The notes beneath the pieces were generated by a model. It saw nothing but the letters and a program-made list of their open reading frames with translations. It was not told the DNA's origin and did not search any database. Source: Alloboseaceae bacterium BT-24-1 (lineage in GTDB: Bacteria; Pseudomonadota; Alphaproteobacteria; Rhizobiales; Beijerinckiaceae). Taken from it: a DNA stretch of 64,000 nucleotides. How positions within the stretch are numbered: the stretch's first letter is position 1; each line of letters starts with the position of its first letter. Positions 41,089 through 50,099 of this stretch are shown in pieces. Where the stretch lies: contig JAOYTL010000012.1 in assembly GCA_025846845.1 (NCBI GenBank), forward strand, positions 1 through 64,000, given 5' to 3'. The position numbers were made by a program, and so were the translations under genes.

Positions 41089-41673
41089 ATGTCTCGATGG
41101 GTCTTGCCGGTGATGATGAGTAGACATCCCGTCTGTCTGGCGCTTGCCGCCGCGCTGGCCATGGCCGGCTGCGCGCCTCGCATGGTCGCGCCGGAATTCG
41201 CCGTGGAGACCGCGGCTCCCTATCAGCTCGCCAGTGGCGATCGCTTACGCGTCATCGTCTTCGGCCAGGACAACCTCTCCAATGTCTATGCCGTCGACGG
41301 CTCCGGCCGCATCTCGATGCCGCTGATCGGGGCCGTCGAGGTCCAGGGGCGCACGACGCAGCAGCTCGAGCGCGCGATCGAAGGGCGCCTGCGCGCCGGC
41401 TACCTGCGCGAACCCAAGGTCTCGGTCGAGGTCGACGCCTATCGTCCCTTCTTCGTGCTGGGCGAGGTCACCAATTCCGGCCAGTTCCCCTTCGTCAACG
41501 GGATGACGGTGCAGACGGCGGTGGCGATCGCCGGCGGCTTCACGCCGCGCGGCCAGCGCAGCTATGCCGAGGTCACCCGGCTGATGGACGGCCAGCTCGT
41601 CACCGGCACTGTGCCGATCACCTATCCGGTCCGGCCCGGCGACACGATCGTGATCAAGGAACGCTGGTTCTGA
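41089..41673 (+). CDS. Wza-like polysaccharide export lipoprotein
   Basis: 194 aa. Lipoprotein signal with lipobox AMAGC. Poly_export/SLBB domains follow: YQLASGDRLRVIVFGQDNLS, RISMPLIGAVEVQGRT and a SLBB-like FFVLGEVTNSGQFPFVNGMT. AGGGG lies 5 nt before the ATG at 41089; ATGs at 41113/41116 are alternatives. It should form the outer-membrane export channel opposite the Wzc-like protein. Confidence 0.9.
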   Translation: MSRWVLPVMMSRHPVCLALAAALAMAGCAPRMVAPEFAVETAAPYQLASGDRLRVIVFGQDNLSNVYAVDGSGRISMPLIGAVEVQGRTTQQLERAIEGRLRAGYLREPKVSVEVDAYRPFFVLGEVTNSGQFPFVNGMTVQTAVAIAGGFTPRGQRSYAEVTRLMDGQLVTGTVPITYPVRPGDTIVIKERWF

Positions 41674-41696
41674 CCACGAGCGGAGCTTTTGAGACC

Positions 41697-42860
41697 ATGT
41701 CCGCCGCGGCCGGCTCCAATCCCCTGACCATCCTGCACGTTTTCCGTGCGCCCCTAGGCGGGCTGTTCCGGCATGTGCTCGACCTCGCCCGCGGCCAGAT
41801 CGCACGCGGCCACGCCGTCGGCGTCTTCTGCGATTCGACCACGGGCGGCGCGCGCGCCGACCAGGTCTTCGCCGAGCTCGGGCCGCAGCTCTCGCTCGGC
41901 GTCACCCGCGTACCGATGTCGCGCTATCCGAGCCTGACCGACATGCGCGCGCAAGCCTCGGCCGCGTCGACACGCAAGCGGATCGCGCCCCAGATCGTGC
42001 ATGCGCATGGCTCGAAGGGCGGGGTCTATGCCCGCCTGCCCGCTTTGGTCTCGCCGGGGCGGCGCTATGTCACCGCCTACACGCCGCATGGCGGCAGCTT
42101 CAACTACAAGCCGGGCAGCGCCGAGCACCGGGTCTATATGGCGATCGAGCGCCTGTTCGAGCCGGCGACCGACATGTTCCTGTTCGAGAGCGCCTTCATC
42201 GCCGGGCGCTTCGAGGCGCATATCGGACACAAGCCGCGCACCGGCCACAGGATCGTGCTGAACGGGATTTCCGAGGCGGAGTTCGAGCCGATCGACCACG
42301 CCGAAGCCGCGTTCGATCTCGTCTATCTCGGCGAACTGCGCTCGGCCAAGGGCGTCGACACGCTGATCGAGGCGCTCGCGCTGCTGAAGCGCCGCGACGG
42401 GCTGACGCCGCGTATCCTGATCGTCGGCTCCGGCCCGGACGAGGCGGTGCTGCGACAGATGACGGTCGACCAGGGCGTCGCCGCGCAATGCGTGTTCGAG
42501 CCACCGGGGCCGATCCGCGCCGCGCTCGCCAAGGCACATGTCATGGTGATCCCGTCGCGGGCGGAATCGCTGCCCTATGTCATTCTCGAAGCCGCAGCGG
42601 CGGCGCAGCCGCTGATCGCGACCGATGTCGGCGGCATCAAGGAGATCTACGGCCCCGGCCATGCCGGCCGGCTGATCCCGCCGAACGAGCCGATCGTCCT
42701 GGCCGACACGATCCGGAAAACGCTGGCGACGCCCGCGGCCGAGAGGCTGGCGCAAGCGGCCGATCTCGCCGAGCATGTGAAGGCCAATTTCCGGCTCGAC
42801 GCCATGGTCGACGGTGTTCTCGACGCCTATCGGGCCGCGCTTACCAAGCGCACCGGCTGA
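41697..42860 (+). CDS. GT4-family glycosyltransferase
   Basis: 387 aa, GT-B fold. LHVFRAPLGGLFRHVLDLAR near the N-terminus binds the acceptor. The donor half has LVYLGELRSAKGVDTLIEAL and the GT4 signature IPSRAESLPYVILEAAAAAQ with the conserved Glu residues. 23 bp after the Wza-like gene, likely the same operon; it adds a sugar to the EPS repeat unit. Confidence 0.9.
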   Translation: MSAAAGSNPLTILHVFRAPLGGLFRHVLDLARGQIARGHAVGVFCDSTTGGARADQVFAELGPQLSLGVTRVPMSRYPSLTDMRAQASAASTRKRIAPQIVHAHGSKGGVYARLPALVSPGRRYVTAYTPHGGSFNYKPGSAEHRVYMAIERLFEPATDMFLFESAFIAGRFEAHIGHKPRTGHRIVLNGISEAEFEPIDHAEAAFDLVYLGELRSAKGVDTLIEALALLKRRDGLTPRILIVGSGPDEAVLRQMTVDQGVAAQCVFEPPGPIRAALAKAHVMVIPSRAESLPYVILEAAAAAQPLIATDVGGIKEIYGPGHAGRLIPPNEPIVLADTIRKTLATPAAERLAQAADLAEHVKANFRLDAMVDGVLDAYRAALTKRTG

Positions 42861-42987
42861 GGGCCGGCAGGCGACCAGCCTCCTCCGGTTCCGCTTTCGC
42901 GAATCCTCGCCTATGCTCTCCTGCGTCGCGGGCATTCGGCGTTGGCCCTCTCCGCTCGCGGCATGAACCGGTTCGGATGGCGCGAGC

Positions 42988-43515
42988 ATGTGGCGCGACG
43001 GACGCAAGGCGGCGGCGCGCAATGCGCGGCTCGAACGCGAATGGGCGCGGTTGTATCGCTATGCCTGCGCGCTGACGCGCGACCGGGAGCGGGCCGCCGA
43101 TGCCGCGCAGGAGGCCGCCTTGCGGGTGCTGACCGCCAGGAGCGAGCCGGCGGATGATCCCGCCTATCGCCGCTGGCTCTACAGCATCCTGCGCAATCTG
43201 CTGATCGACCAGGGCCGACGGCAGCAGCGCGAGCAGGGAACCCCGGCGCCGGAGCCGGCCGATTGGCGTTTCGACGAACGCGCGATCAGCGCGATCACGG
43301 TGCGGCAGGCGCTTGAGCAGCTGCCCGTCGCAATGAAGGAGGTGGTGGTCTTGGTCGACCTCGACGGCTTCAGCTATGCGGAGGCGGCGGCGCTGATCGG
43401 CGTGCCGGCGGGCACCGTCATGAGCCGCCTGTCGCGGGCCCGTGCCATGCTGCTCGCGATCATAGGGGGAGCCAATATCCGCGTGCTCCCGGTTCGCCAT
43501 GCCGTATCAGGCTGA
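42988..43515 (+). CDS. ECF-type RNA polymerase sigma factor
   Basis: 175 aa. Sigma region 2 (about 20-80: LYRYACALTRDRERAADAAQ, then YRRWLYSILRNLLID) and region 4 (about 105-155: VRQALEQLPVAMKEVVVLVD and AEAAALIGVPAGTVMSRLSR). No signal-sensing extension. It overlaps the next gene by 17 bp, the standard sigma/anti-sigma coupling, and sits upstream of the sulfite dehydrogenase genes it probably controls. Confidence 0.92.
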   Translation: MWRDGRKAAARNARLEREWARLYRYACALTRDRERAADAAQEAALRVLTARSEPADDPAYRRWLYSILRNLLIDQGRRQQREQGTPAPEPADWRFDERAISAITVRQALEQLPVAMKEVVVLVDLDGFSYAEAAALIGVPAGTVMSRLSRARAMLLAIIGGANIRVLPVRHAVSG

Positions 43516-44263
43516 TTCGCACCCTCCCGAGGATTGGGAGACACTCAACGCCTTCGCCGATGGCGAGTTGGCGCCAGCCGAGCAGCGTGCCATGGCGGAG
43601 CGACTGGCCGACTCGCCCGAGACGGCGGAGAGGCTGCGCGGCATCATCAGGTTGAAGCAGGAGCTTCAGGCGCTGCCGGCCGGCGATGTGCCGCCCCTGC
43701 CCACGCTCTCCGCATCACCGCGCTCGTACTGGCGACAGGCTGCAGCGATCGCGGTCGCCATCGTCATCGCCGCGGCTGTGGCGCTGGCGCCGATGCTTTT
43801 GTTGCGCGACAGCTCCGGAACCTTCCTTGCGGCGTCCTTGGCGGCGCATGAGCAATTCGCGACGTCGGCACCATCCCAGCCCATAGCGACCGTCGCTCCG
43901 GCGGCAGCCCTGCCGGTCACGAGCGAACTTTCCCGTCTCGGCCTGGAGCCGATTTGGCAGGCGACCTCTGCAACGGGACAAATCCGGATCGGTTTCGTCG
44001 GCGCGCGCGGCTGCCGGCTCAGCCTGCATGTCAGCCCGCAGGCGGAACCGGCGCTTGCGCCCGATCAAGTCGTACCGACGCTGGCAGGCTGGAATGCCGG
44101 CGGGCGCGGCTACCTCCTGATCGCGACCGGCATGCCGACGGCCCGTTTCGAGATGATCGCCGGTTTCATCAAGGCCCTGACAAGCGAGCCGGCGGACAGG
44201 GTCGAACCGCTGCGCACCGCACTGCAGAGCGACTGGCGCAGCGCCCAGCCCTGCCTCGCCTGA
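43499..44263 (+). CDS. Membrane anti-sigma factor
   Basis: 254 aa. An N-terminal helical domain (about 12-60: LNAFADGELAPAEQRAMAER) resembles anti-sigma domains but lacks the HxxxCxxC zinc motif. One transmembrane segment (about 80-101) is followed by a periplasmic sensor domain of about 150 residues. Its start lies inside the ECF gene. It probably sequesters that sigma factor until an envelope signal arrives. Confidence 0.82.
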   Translation: MPYQADSHPPEDWETLNAFADGELAPAEQRAMAERLADSPETAERLRGIIRLKQELQALPAGDVPPLPTLSASPRSYWRQAAAIAVAIVIAAAVALAPMLLLRDSSGTFLAASLAAHEQFATSAPSQPIATVAPAAALPVTSELSRLGLEPIWQATSATGQIRIGFVGARGCRLSLHVSPQAEPALAPDQVVPTLAGWNAGGRGYLLIATGMPTARFEMIAGFIKALTSEPADRVEPLRTALQSDWRSAQPCLA

Positions 44264-44355
44264 AATATTTCTCGACCGGATGGAATGATCCGGCCCGCTC
44301 GCGCGTCTTGTTTCTCAGAAGCCGGCGCCAAGACGACGCCGCGAGGGAGGACACC

Positions 44356-45723
44356 ATGGCGAAGCAGGAACGGTCCCTGAGCGAACTCTATGGCGACGAT
44401 CCCGAGCGCGGCGATGCGCTGGCCTTCGGACGCCGTACCGGCTCGTCGCGCCGCGGCTTCCTCGGCGGCGCCGGGCTCGTGACAATGGGCGCGGCAGTCG
44501 GCGGCTCGATCCCGTTCTCGGACCAGATGCCGGCCGGGCTGATCCCGGCCGCGCTGGCGCAGGGCGCACCTCCGCCCGCCTCCCCCGCCCCGTCTCCGGC
44601 AGCCGCCGCGCCGAAGGGGCCACAACTGCTCGATTTCCCCGGGAAGGCCAAGGGCCTCGTCCTGCTCGGCGACCGGCCGCTCGTCGCCGAGACACCCGAG
44701 CACCTGCTCGACGACGACACCACGCCGTTCGAGAAATTCTTCGTGCGCAACAACGGCCTGACGCCCGACGAGTTCAAGGAGGGCGATGCCTGGGAGTTTT
44801 CGATCGACGGCGAAGTCAACACGCCGCTGAAGCTCAAGCTCGGCGAGCTCAAGCAGAAGTTCACGCACAAGACCTACCGCATGGTGCTGGAGTGCGGCGG
44901 CAATGGCCGCTCCTTCTTCCAGCCGCAAGCGCGCGGCAACCAGTGGACCAATGGCGGCGCCGGCTGCGCCGAATGGACCGGCGTGCCGCTCGCCGACGTG
45001 CTGCAGAGCGCCGGCATCAAGTCGAGCGCCGTCCATACCGGCAATTACGGCGCCGACCAGCACCTTTCAGGTGAGACCGGCAAGGATGCGATCTCGCGCG
45101 GCGTGCCGATCGCGGCGGCGCTGGAGCCGCATGCGCTGCTGGTCTGGGCGATGAACGGCCAGCCGCTCCCCGCCATCCATGGCGGGCCGCTGCGGGTGGT
45201 CATCCCCGGCTTCCCGGCCTCGGTCTCGCATAAATGGCTGAAGCGGATCGCCATCCGCGACAAGGAGCATGACGGCCAGGGCATGGGCGGCACCTCCTAT
45301 TCGGTCGCGATCAAGCCGATGATCCCGGGCGGCAAGACCGACGATTCCAACATGCGCACCATGACCGACATGCCGGTGCGCGGCATCATCACCAATCCGG
45401 CGAACGGCACGCGCCTGGCTGCCGGCACACGCAAGCTTGCATTGCGCGGCGCGGCCTGGGACGGACATGAAGGGGTGTCGCGCGTCGACGTCTCGATCGA
45501 TTTCGGTGCAACCTGGCAGCCGGCCAAGGCGGCCGAGCCACGCAACCGCTATGACTGGCGGCGCTGGACCGCCGAGGTCGAATTGCCCTCCGACGGCTAT
45601 TACGAACTCTGGGTCCGCGCCACCGACAGCAAGGGCCGTGGGCAGCCGCATGTGGCCGGCGGCTGGAACCCGCAGGGCTACGGCGCCAACCCGATGCACC
45701 GGGTCGCGGTTCTGGTCGGGTGA
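44356..45723 (+). CDS. SorA-type periplasmic sulfite dehydrogenase, molybdenum subunit
   Basis: 455 aa from the ATG at 44356, with GAGGGAGG upstream; a longer in-frame extension is antisense-like and rejected. Tat signal SRRGFLGG at 31-38. Sulfite-oxidase fold with the Mo-pterin Cys180 in LECGGNGRSF and VSHKWLKRI. C-terminal Mo-co dimerisation domain (about 340-450). Oxidises sulfite to sulfate in the periplasm and passes electrons to the cytochrome encoded next. The reading frames overlap by 4 bp. Confidence 0.92.
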   Translation: MAKQERSLSELYGDDPERGDALAFGRRTGSSRRGFLGGAGLVTMGAAVGGSIPFSDQMPAGLIPAALAQGAPPPASPAPSPAAAAPKGPQLLDFPGKAKGLVLLGDRPLVAETPEHLLDDDTTPFEKFFVRNNGLTPDEFKEGDAWEFSIDGEVNTPLKLKLGELKQKFTHKTYRMVLECGGNGRSFFQPQARGNQWTNGGAGCAEWTGVPLADVLQSAGIKSSAVHTGNYGADQHLSGETGKDAISRGVPIAAALEPHALLVWAMNGQPLPAIHGGPLRVVIPGFPASVSHKWLKRIAIRDKEHDGQGMGGTSYSVAIKPMIPGGKTDDSNMRTMTDMPVRGIITNPANGTRLAAGTRKLALRGAAWDGHEGVSRVDVSIDFGATWQPAKAAEPRNRYDWRRWTAEVELPSDGYYELWVRATDSKGRGQPHVAGGWNPQGYGANPMHRVAVLVG

Positions 45724-46088
45724 GCGCCATGATCGCACGCATCCGCCGCGCCGGGCTCGTGCTCGGCGCGGGGCTTCTGTTCGCTGCGTCGTCTGCGCTG
45801 GCGCAGGCCCCTGCCCCCTCGGAGGAGACGCCGGAGATGTTCCCGGCCGGGCCGAACCGCGACGAGGCCTTCTATGCCTGCATCGCCTGCCACAACTTCA
45901 AGCTGGTCGCGGCCCAGGGACTGAGCCGCGAGAAATGGGGCGAGACGCTCGACTGGATGGTCACAAAGCACAACATGCCGGCCCTCGAAGCAGAAGAGCG
46001 CGGCAAGGTGTTGACCTATCTCGCCGAGACCTTCCCGGCCAAGGCGCCGGCCCAGCAGGGCGGGTGGAAGAACCCGTTCCTGAACTGA
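45720..46088 (+). CDS. SorB-like c-type cytochrome subunit
   Basis: 122 aa if GTG at 45720 is used (overlapping the previous stop) or 119 aa from the ATG at 45729. Signal peptide ending near SALAQA. One CxxCH heme site, CIACH at 54-58; a distal Met (MPAL) follows. Matches the small cytochrome partner of SorA-type enzymes. Last gene of the ECF/anti-sigma/sorAB unit. Confidence 0.88.
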   Translation: MSAMIARIRRAGLVLGAGLLFAASSALAQAPAPSEETPEMFPAGPNRDEAFYACIACHNFKLVAAQGLSREKWGETLDWMVTKHNMPALEAEERGKVLTYLAETFPAKAPAQQGGWKNPFLN

Positions 46089-46103
46089 GACGACGCCTTC
46101 CGG

Positions 46104-46442
46104 TCAAAAGAACTTGAGCGCGACCACGCCGGCGACGACCAGCGCGATGCCAAGCCAGCCGGCGGGGCGGATGCGCTGGCCGAAGGCGAGCGAGCCGACC
46201 ACGGCCGTCAGCACCAGGCCGACGCCGCCCCAGACGGCGTAGGCGACCGAGAGGTCCATGCCGCGGATCGCCTGCGCCAGGGCGGCGAAGGCGCCGACGA
46301 CGCAGAGCACGCCGAGAGCGCCGACAAGACGACGCTTCAGCCCGTCGGAGAGCTTGAGCAGGCTGGTGCCGATCACCTCGAGGGCGACGGCGAGCCCGAG
46401 CCAGGCAAGCGCGAAGGCTTGCGCAGAGGCAGCGAAGGTCAC
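46104..46442 (-). CDS. Small multidrug resistance (SMR) transporter subunit
   Basis: 112 aa, four transmembrane helices. The essential membrane Glu is at about residue 22 in AVALEVIGTS; the SMR signature AYAVWGGVGLVLTAVVG follows. Its start overlaps the partner SMR gene by 4 bp, as in heterodimeric pairs such as MdtIJ or EbrAB. Substrate (cationic drugs, polyamines or guanidinium compounds) is unknown. Confidence 0.92.
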   Translation of the reverse strand: MTFAASAQAFALAWLGLAVALEVIGTSLLKLSDGLKRRLVGALGVLCVVGAFAALAQAIRGMDLSVAYAVWGGVGLVLTAVVGSLAFGQRIRPAGWLGIALVVAGVVALKFF

Positions 46443-46795
46443 ACCAGCCTCCGCTCATCCTCCTTGGCGGCGTCGTCACCGACGCCGCGTTCCAGCAGCA
46501 CGATGCCGCCGATGATCAGGGCCAGCGCCAGGATGCGCGAGACCGTGAGATGCTCGGCGAAGAAGGCATGGCCGATCAAGGCGATGCCGACGATGCCGAG
46601 GCCTTCCCAGACCGCGTAGGCGACGGCCATGGGGATGACGCGCAGCGCGACGCTGAGCAGGGCGAAGGATAAACCGATCAGCACGAGCGGCAGGACCGCG
46701 ACGAGGACCGGCGCCGCGACGAAGGCCTTCAGAGCCGACGTCGCGAGCAACTCGACGGCGATGGCCGCGAGCAGGATCAACCAATGAAAAGACAT
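46439..46795 (-). CDS. Small multidrug resistance (SMR) transporter subunit, partner
   Basis: 118 aa, four transmembrane helices. Essential Glu15 in AIAVELLATSALK; SMR signature AYAVWEGLGIVGIALIG. The C-terminus adds a charged tail (GDDAAKEDERR), so the two subunits differ in their ends, as expected for an antiparallel heterodimer. First gene of the pair; no known riboswitch is seen upstream. Confidence 0.92.
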   Translation of the reverse strand: MSFHWLILLAAIAVELLATSALKAFVAAPVLVAVLPLVLIGLSFALLSVALRVIPMAVAYAVWEGLGIVGIALIGHAFFAEHLTVSRILALALIIGGIVLLERGVGDDAAKEDERRLV

Positions 46796-47307
46796 AAGTC
46801 ACACAGGGGCGCTGGCCCGGGGCGCAGGCGACGCGGGTGCGGCGTCTGCGGGGTGCGCATCGTTAGCGTTTAAGAGACGATGTTCGAGATGAAGGGAGCG
46901 CTCAGGCTTTCGCCGAAGGCCAGCACATACCATGCCCAAATGTTACGGAAATACCCGTGGGCAAAGTCGATAAACTATGTGCTTCTCAGACACTCATCGG
47001 AGCCTTAAGTGCCTGAATCTATGCTTTTTGTCAACTCAATCACGACTTTAGAGGCTTCTCCATCCATTTTCCGGCTCCCGAAAACCTGCGCTAATACCTT
47101 GAAGGCCCGAGCGAAAATCGACCTTTCTCCAACCGCGAAAAATCTCTCTCGAAGACGCCGCTTCAGGCCGTTCGCAATGGGCAGAAATCGCTTCAAATCC
47201 CGATCGCTTCCGCAGAGTCCGATTAAGTCTTCCGAGAGCAATTTGCGCTAGGTCACGATGGCTTTCAGCGTGGCTGTATCAGTCGCCGCGCGCGAGGACT
47301 GGACGAG
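46796..47307. other. A+T-richer intergenic stretch (512 bases)
   Basis: From about 46,860 to 47,260 the sequence is visibly A+T-richer than the rest of the window. It contains overlapping open frames on both strands (47005-47241 minus; 47009-47251 plus), neither with an ATG start or good ribosome-binding site. No repeat or tRNA is visible. It may be a decayed insertion. Confidence 0.5.
47005..47241 (-). CDS. Possible small hypothetical protein (doubtful)
   Basis: 78 codons starting with TTG. The translation has a protein-like mix of charged and hydrophobic residues (RFLPIANGLKRRLRERFFAV, FKVLAQVFGSRKM) but matches no family I know. Base composition differs from neighbours. A pseudogene fragment or chance frame is as likely as a gene. 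Confidence 0.22.
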   Translation of the reverse strand: MLSEDLIGLCGSDRDLKRFLPIANGLKRRLRERFFAVGERSIFARAFKVLAQVFGSRKMDGEASKVVIELTKSIDSGT

Positions 47308-48849
47308 ATGGGCGCTTTCGACGTTCGCGACCTGATCAAGGCGGATTCGGCCGGCACTGCGCCGACCAGCGGAGAGGCCTCCGGCACGCGGGCCTTCCAT
47401 CCGCTGGCTGAGCGGATCGCCGCCATGCCGGTCAAGCAGACGCTGTCGCCGGTGCTGATCGAGGGGCTGGTGCGCCTCGCCGACGTGCTGGTGATCCTCG
47501 GCGTCGGCGGGCTGGTCTTCGCCTTTTATGTCGCCGGCGCGGTCGATTACACCCTGCCCTACCAGATCACCGTGCCGCTGATGGCGATCGGGGCGCTCGC
47601 CGTCTTCCAGGCGCTGCGCCTCTACCATGTCGGCGCACTGCGCAACTTCATCACCATGGCGGTGCGGGTCACCGCAGGCTGGACCGTGCTGTTCCTGCTG
47701 GCGCTCGCGGGCTTCTTCTTCCTCAAGGTCGGCGACCAGGTTTCGCGTGTCTGGCTCGCGGGCTTCTACACAGTCGGCCTCGTGCTGCTGCTCGCCGAAC
47801 GCTTGACGGTCTCGTTCATCGTGCTGCGCCTCACCCGGATGGGCCGGCTCGAGCGGCGCACCGCGATCGTCGGCGGCGGTCCGGCCGGCGAGGAGCTGAT
47901 CAAGGCGCTGGAGGCCCAGCGCGACACGGGCTTTCGCATCTGCGGCGTGTTCGACGACCGCAATGACGAGCGCTCACCCGATCTCGTCGCCGGCTATCCC
48001 AAGCTCGGCACGATCGACGATCTCGTCGAGTTCGCCCGCCGCACCAAGCTCGACCTCGTGATCTTCACCCTGCCGATCTCGGCCGAGGCGCGCCTGCTCA
48101 CCATGCTGCGCAAGCTCTGGGTGCTGCCGATCGACATCCGGCTCTCGGCCCATATGTCGAAACTCAGGTTCCGGCCGCGTTCCTATTCCTATATCGGCGC
48201 CGTCCCGGTCCTCGACGTGTTCGACCGGCCGATCGCCGACTGGGACATCGTCGTCAAATGGCTGTTCGACAAGATCGTCGGCACGCTGGCGCTGATCGCG
48301 CTCTCGCCGCTGATGCTGGCGACGGCCATCGCGGTCAAGCTCGGCTCGAAAGGGCCGATCCTGTTCCGCCAGAAGCGCTACGGCTTCAACAACGAGATGA
48401 TCGAGGTGCTGAAGTTCCGCTCGCTCTATCACGAGATGAGCGATTTCGCAGCCGCTAAACAGGTGACCAAGGACGACCCGCGCGTCACCCGTGTCGGCCG
48501 CTTCATCCGCAAGACCTCGATCGATGAGTTGCCGCAGCTCCTCAACGTCGTGTTCAAGGGCAATCTCTCGCTGGTCGGCCCGCGCCCGCATGCGATCCAC
48601 GCCACCGCCTCGAACCGCGCCTATGAGCAGGTCGTCGACGGCTATTTCGCCCGCCACAAGGTCAAGCCCGGCATCACCGGCTGGGCCCAGGTCCATGGCT
48701 GGCGCGGCGAGACCGACACGGAGGACAAGATCCAGCGCCGCGTCGAGCACGATCTCTATTACATCGAGAACTGGTCGGTGCTGCTCGACCTCTACATCCT
48801 GATCAAGACACCGTTCTCGCTGATGACCAAGAACGAGAACGCCTATTGA
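47308..48849 (+). CDS. Undecaprenyl-phosphate sugar-1-phosphate transferase (WbaP/ExoY type)
   Basis: 513 aa. Four or five N-terminal transmembrane helices (about 50-180), a Rossmann-like CoA-binding-type domain (about 185-300: AIVGGGPAGEELI), then the bacterial sugar transferase domain (about 315-510) with FRQKRYGFN, EVLKFRSLY, TSIDELPQLLNVV and VGPRPHA. It starts EPS assembly by linking the first sugar phosphate to the lipid carrier. Confidence 0.93.
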   Translation: MGAFDVRDLIKADSAGTAPTSGEASGTRAFHPLAERIAAMPVKQTLSPVLIEGLVRLADVLVILGVGGLVFAFYVAGAVDYTLPYQITVPLMAIGALAVFQALRLYHVGALRNFITMAVRVTAGWTVLFLLALAGFFFLKVGDQVSRVWLAGFYTVGLVLLLAERLTVSFIVLRLTRMGRLERRTAIVGGGPAGEELIKALEAQRDTGFRICGVFDDRNDERSPDLVAGYPKLGTIDDLVEFARRTKLDLVIFTLPISAEARLLTMLRKLWVLPIDIRLSAHMSKLRFRPRSYSYIGAVPVLDVFDRPIADWDIVVKWLFDKIVGTLALIALSPLMLATAIAVKLGSKGPILFRQKRYGFNNEMIEVLKFRSLYHEMSDFAAAKQVTKDDPRVTRVGRFIRKTSIDELPQLLNVVFKGNLSLVGPRPHAIHATASNRAYEQVVDGYFARHKVKPGITGWAQVHGWRGETDTEDKIQRRVEHDLYYIENWSVLLDLYILIKTPFSLMTKNENAY

Positions 48850-50099
48850 GCGCGCTGGCACAAGGGCAAGGCGATGACGTTCACCGCCGGCGGCTGACGA
48901 TCTCTCATGCCGCGATCAAGCGTGGCACGCTGTGGCTGCTGCTGGCGGTGAGCTTCGTCGCGCTGATCGAGCCCTCCCCTTACGAATTCGTGTTCCCGAT
49001 CACGCTGCTGGTTTTCGCGCTCACCGGCATCCGCTTCTCCCAGAAGCTGCTGCCCATGGCGGTGCTGCTGCTCGTCTACAATATCGGTGGCGTGATCGCG
49101 CTGATCCCCTGGATGGACGAGTCGGCCTCGGTGCGCTTCACCGCCGTCTCCGTCTATCTGATGATCACTGCGATCTTCTTCGCGGCGATCATGGCGGAGG
49201 ATCCGCTCGGCCGGCTGGAGACGCTGCGCAAGGGCTATCTCTTCGCCGCCTGGTGCGCGGGTCTTGCCGCGGTGCTCGGCTATTTCGATGTCGGCGGCCT
49301 CTCCGGCGTGTTCACCTACGCCTCCCGGGCATCGGGCACGTTCAAGGACCCGAACGTGCTCGGGCCCTTCCTTGTGCTGCCGCTGATCTATCTGCTGCAC
49401 GCGGTGCTCATCGGCCGAATCGGGCTGGTGAAGGGCTTTCTCCTGTTGAGTATCCCGCTGCTGGCGCTGTTCCTGTCGTTCTCTCGCGGCGCCTGGGTCA
49501 ATCTCGCGGCATCGGCGCTGCTGATGACGGGGCTGACCTTCCTGACATCGAGCAGCACGTCGCAGCGCGCCCGCATCGTCTTCCTGACCCTGGTCATGCT
49601 GGTGCTGGTGGTGGTGGCGCTGCTGATCGCCCTCTCCTTCGAGAACATCCGCAACGTCTTCGAGATTCGTGCCAGCCTGAACCAGGACTACGACCAGGGC
49701 GTCACCGGCCGCTTCGGCAGCCAGTTGCGCTCGATCCCGATGCTGCTGGAGCTGCCGAACGGCTTCGGACCGCTGCGCTTCCGTTTCACCTTCCCGGAAG
49801 ACCCGCACAACGTCTACATCAACGGCTTCGCCTCCTATGGCTGGCTCGGCGGCTTCGCATACCTCGCGCTCACGGCCGCGACCTGCATTGCCGGCTGGCG
49901 TGCCGTGTTTCGCCGCACGCCCTGGCAGGGGCATGCGATCGTGCTCTGGTCGGTGCTGTTCATCACGATCCTGCAGGGCGTGCAGATCGACACAGACCAT
50001 TGGCGGCATTTCTATTTGCTGCTCGGCCTGATCTGGGGGCTGGCGGCCTTGCCTTTACCCGTTGCGAGCGCTCAGCGCTCCTTGCGGACGACGACATAG
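48846..50099 (+). CDS. O-antigen ligase-family polymerase (Wzy/WaaL type)
   Basis: 417 aa, overlapping the previous stop by 4 bp with a TTG start at 48846; a later start is possible. About ten to twelve transmembrane helices and the Wzy_C periplasmic loop (SRGAWVNLAASALL, PHNVYINGFASYGWLGG). In this context most likely polymerises EPS repeat units. Its last 28 bp overlap the methyltransferase gene on the other strand. Confidence 0.88.
   Translation: MSALAQGQGDDVHRRRLTISHAAIKRGTLWLLLAVSFVALIEPSPYEFVFPITLLVFALTGIRFSQKLLPMAVLLLVYNIGGVIALIPWMDESASVRFTAVSVYLMITAIFFAAIMAEDPLGRLETLRKGYLFAAWCAGLAAVLGYFDVGGLSGVFTYASRASGTFKDPNVLGPFLVLPLIYLLHAVLIGRIGLVKGFLLLSIPLLALFLSFSRGAWVNLAASALLMTGLTFLTSSSTSQRARIVFLTLVMLVLVVVALLIALSFENIRNVFEIRASLNQDYDQGVTGRFGSQLRSIPMLLELPNGFGPLRFRFTFPEDPHNVYINGFASYGWLGGFAYLALTAATCIAGWRAVFRRTPWQGHAIVLWSVLFITILQGVQIDTDHWRHFYLLLGLIWGLAALPLPVASAQRSLRTTT

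Noticed and set aside
46796..46900. Guanidine riboswitch upstream of the SMR pair
   Set aside because: Neither ykkC-type conserved blocks nor paired ACGR-loop hairpins are present.
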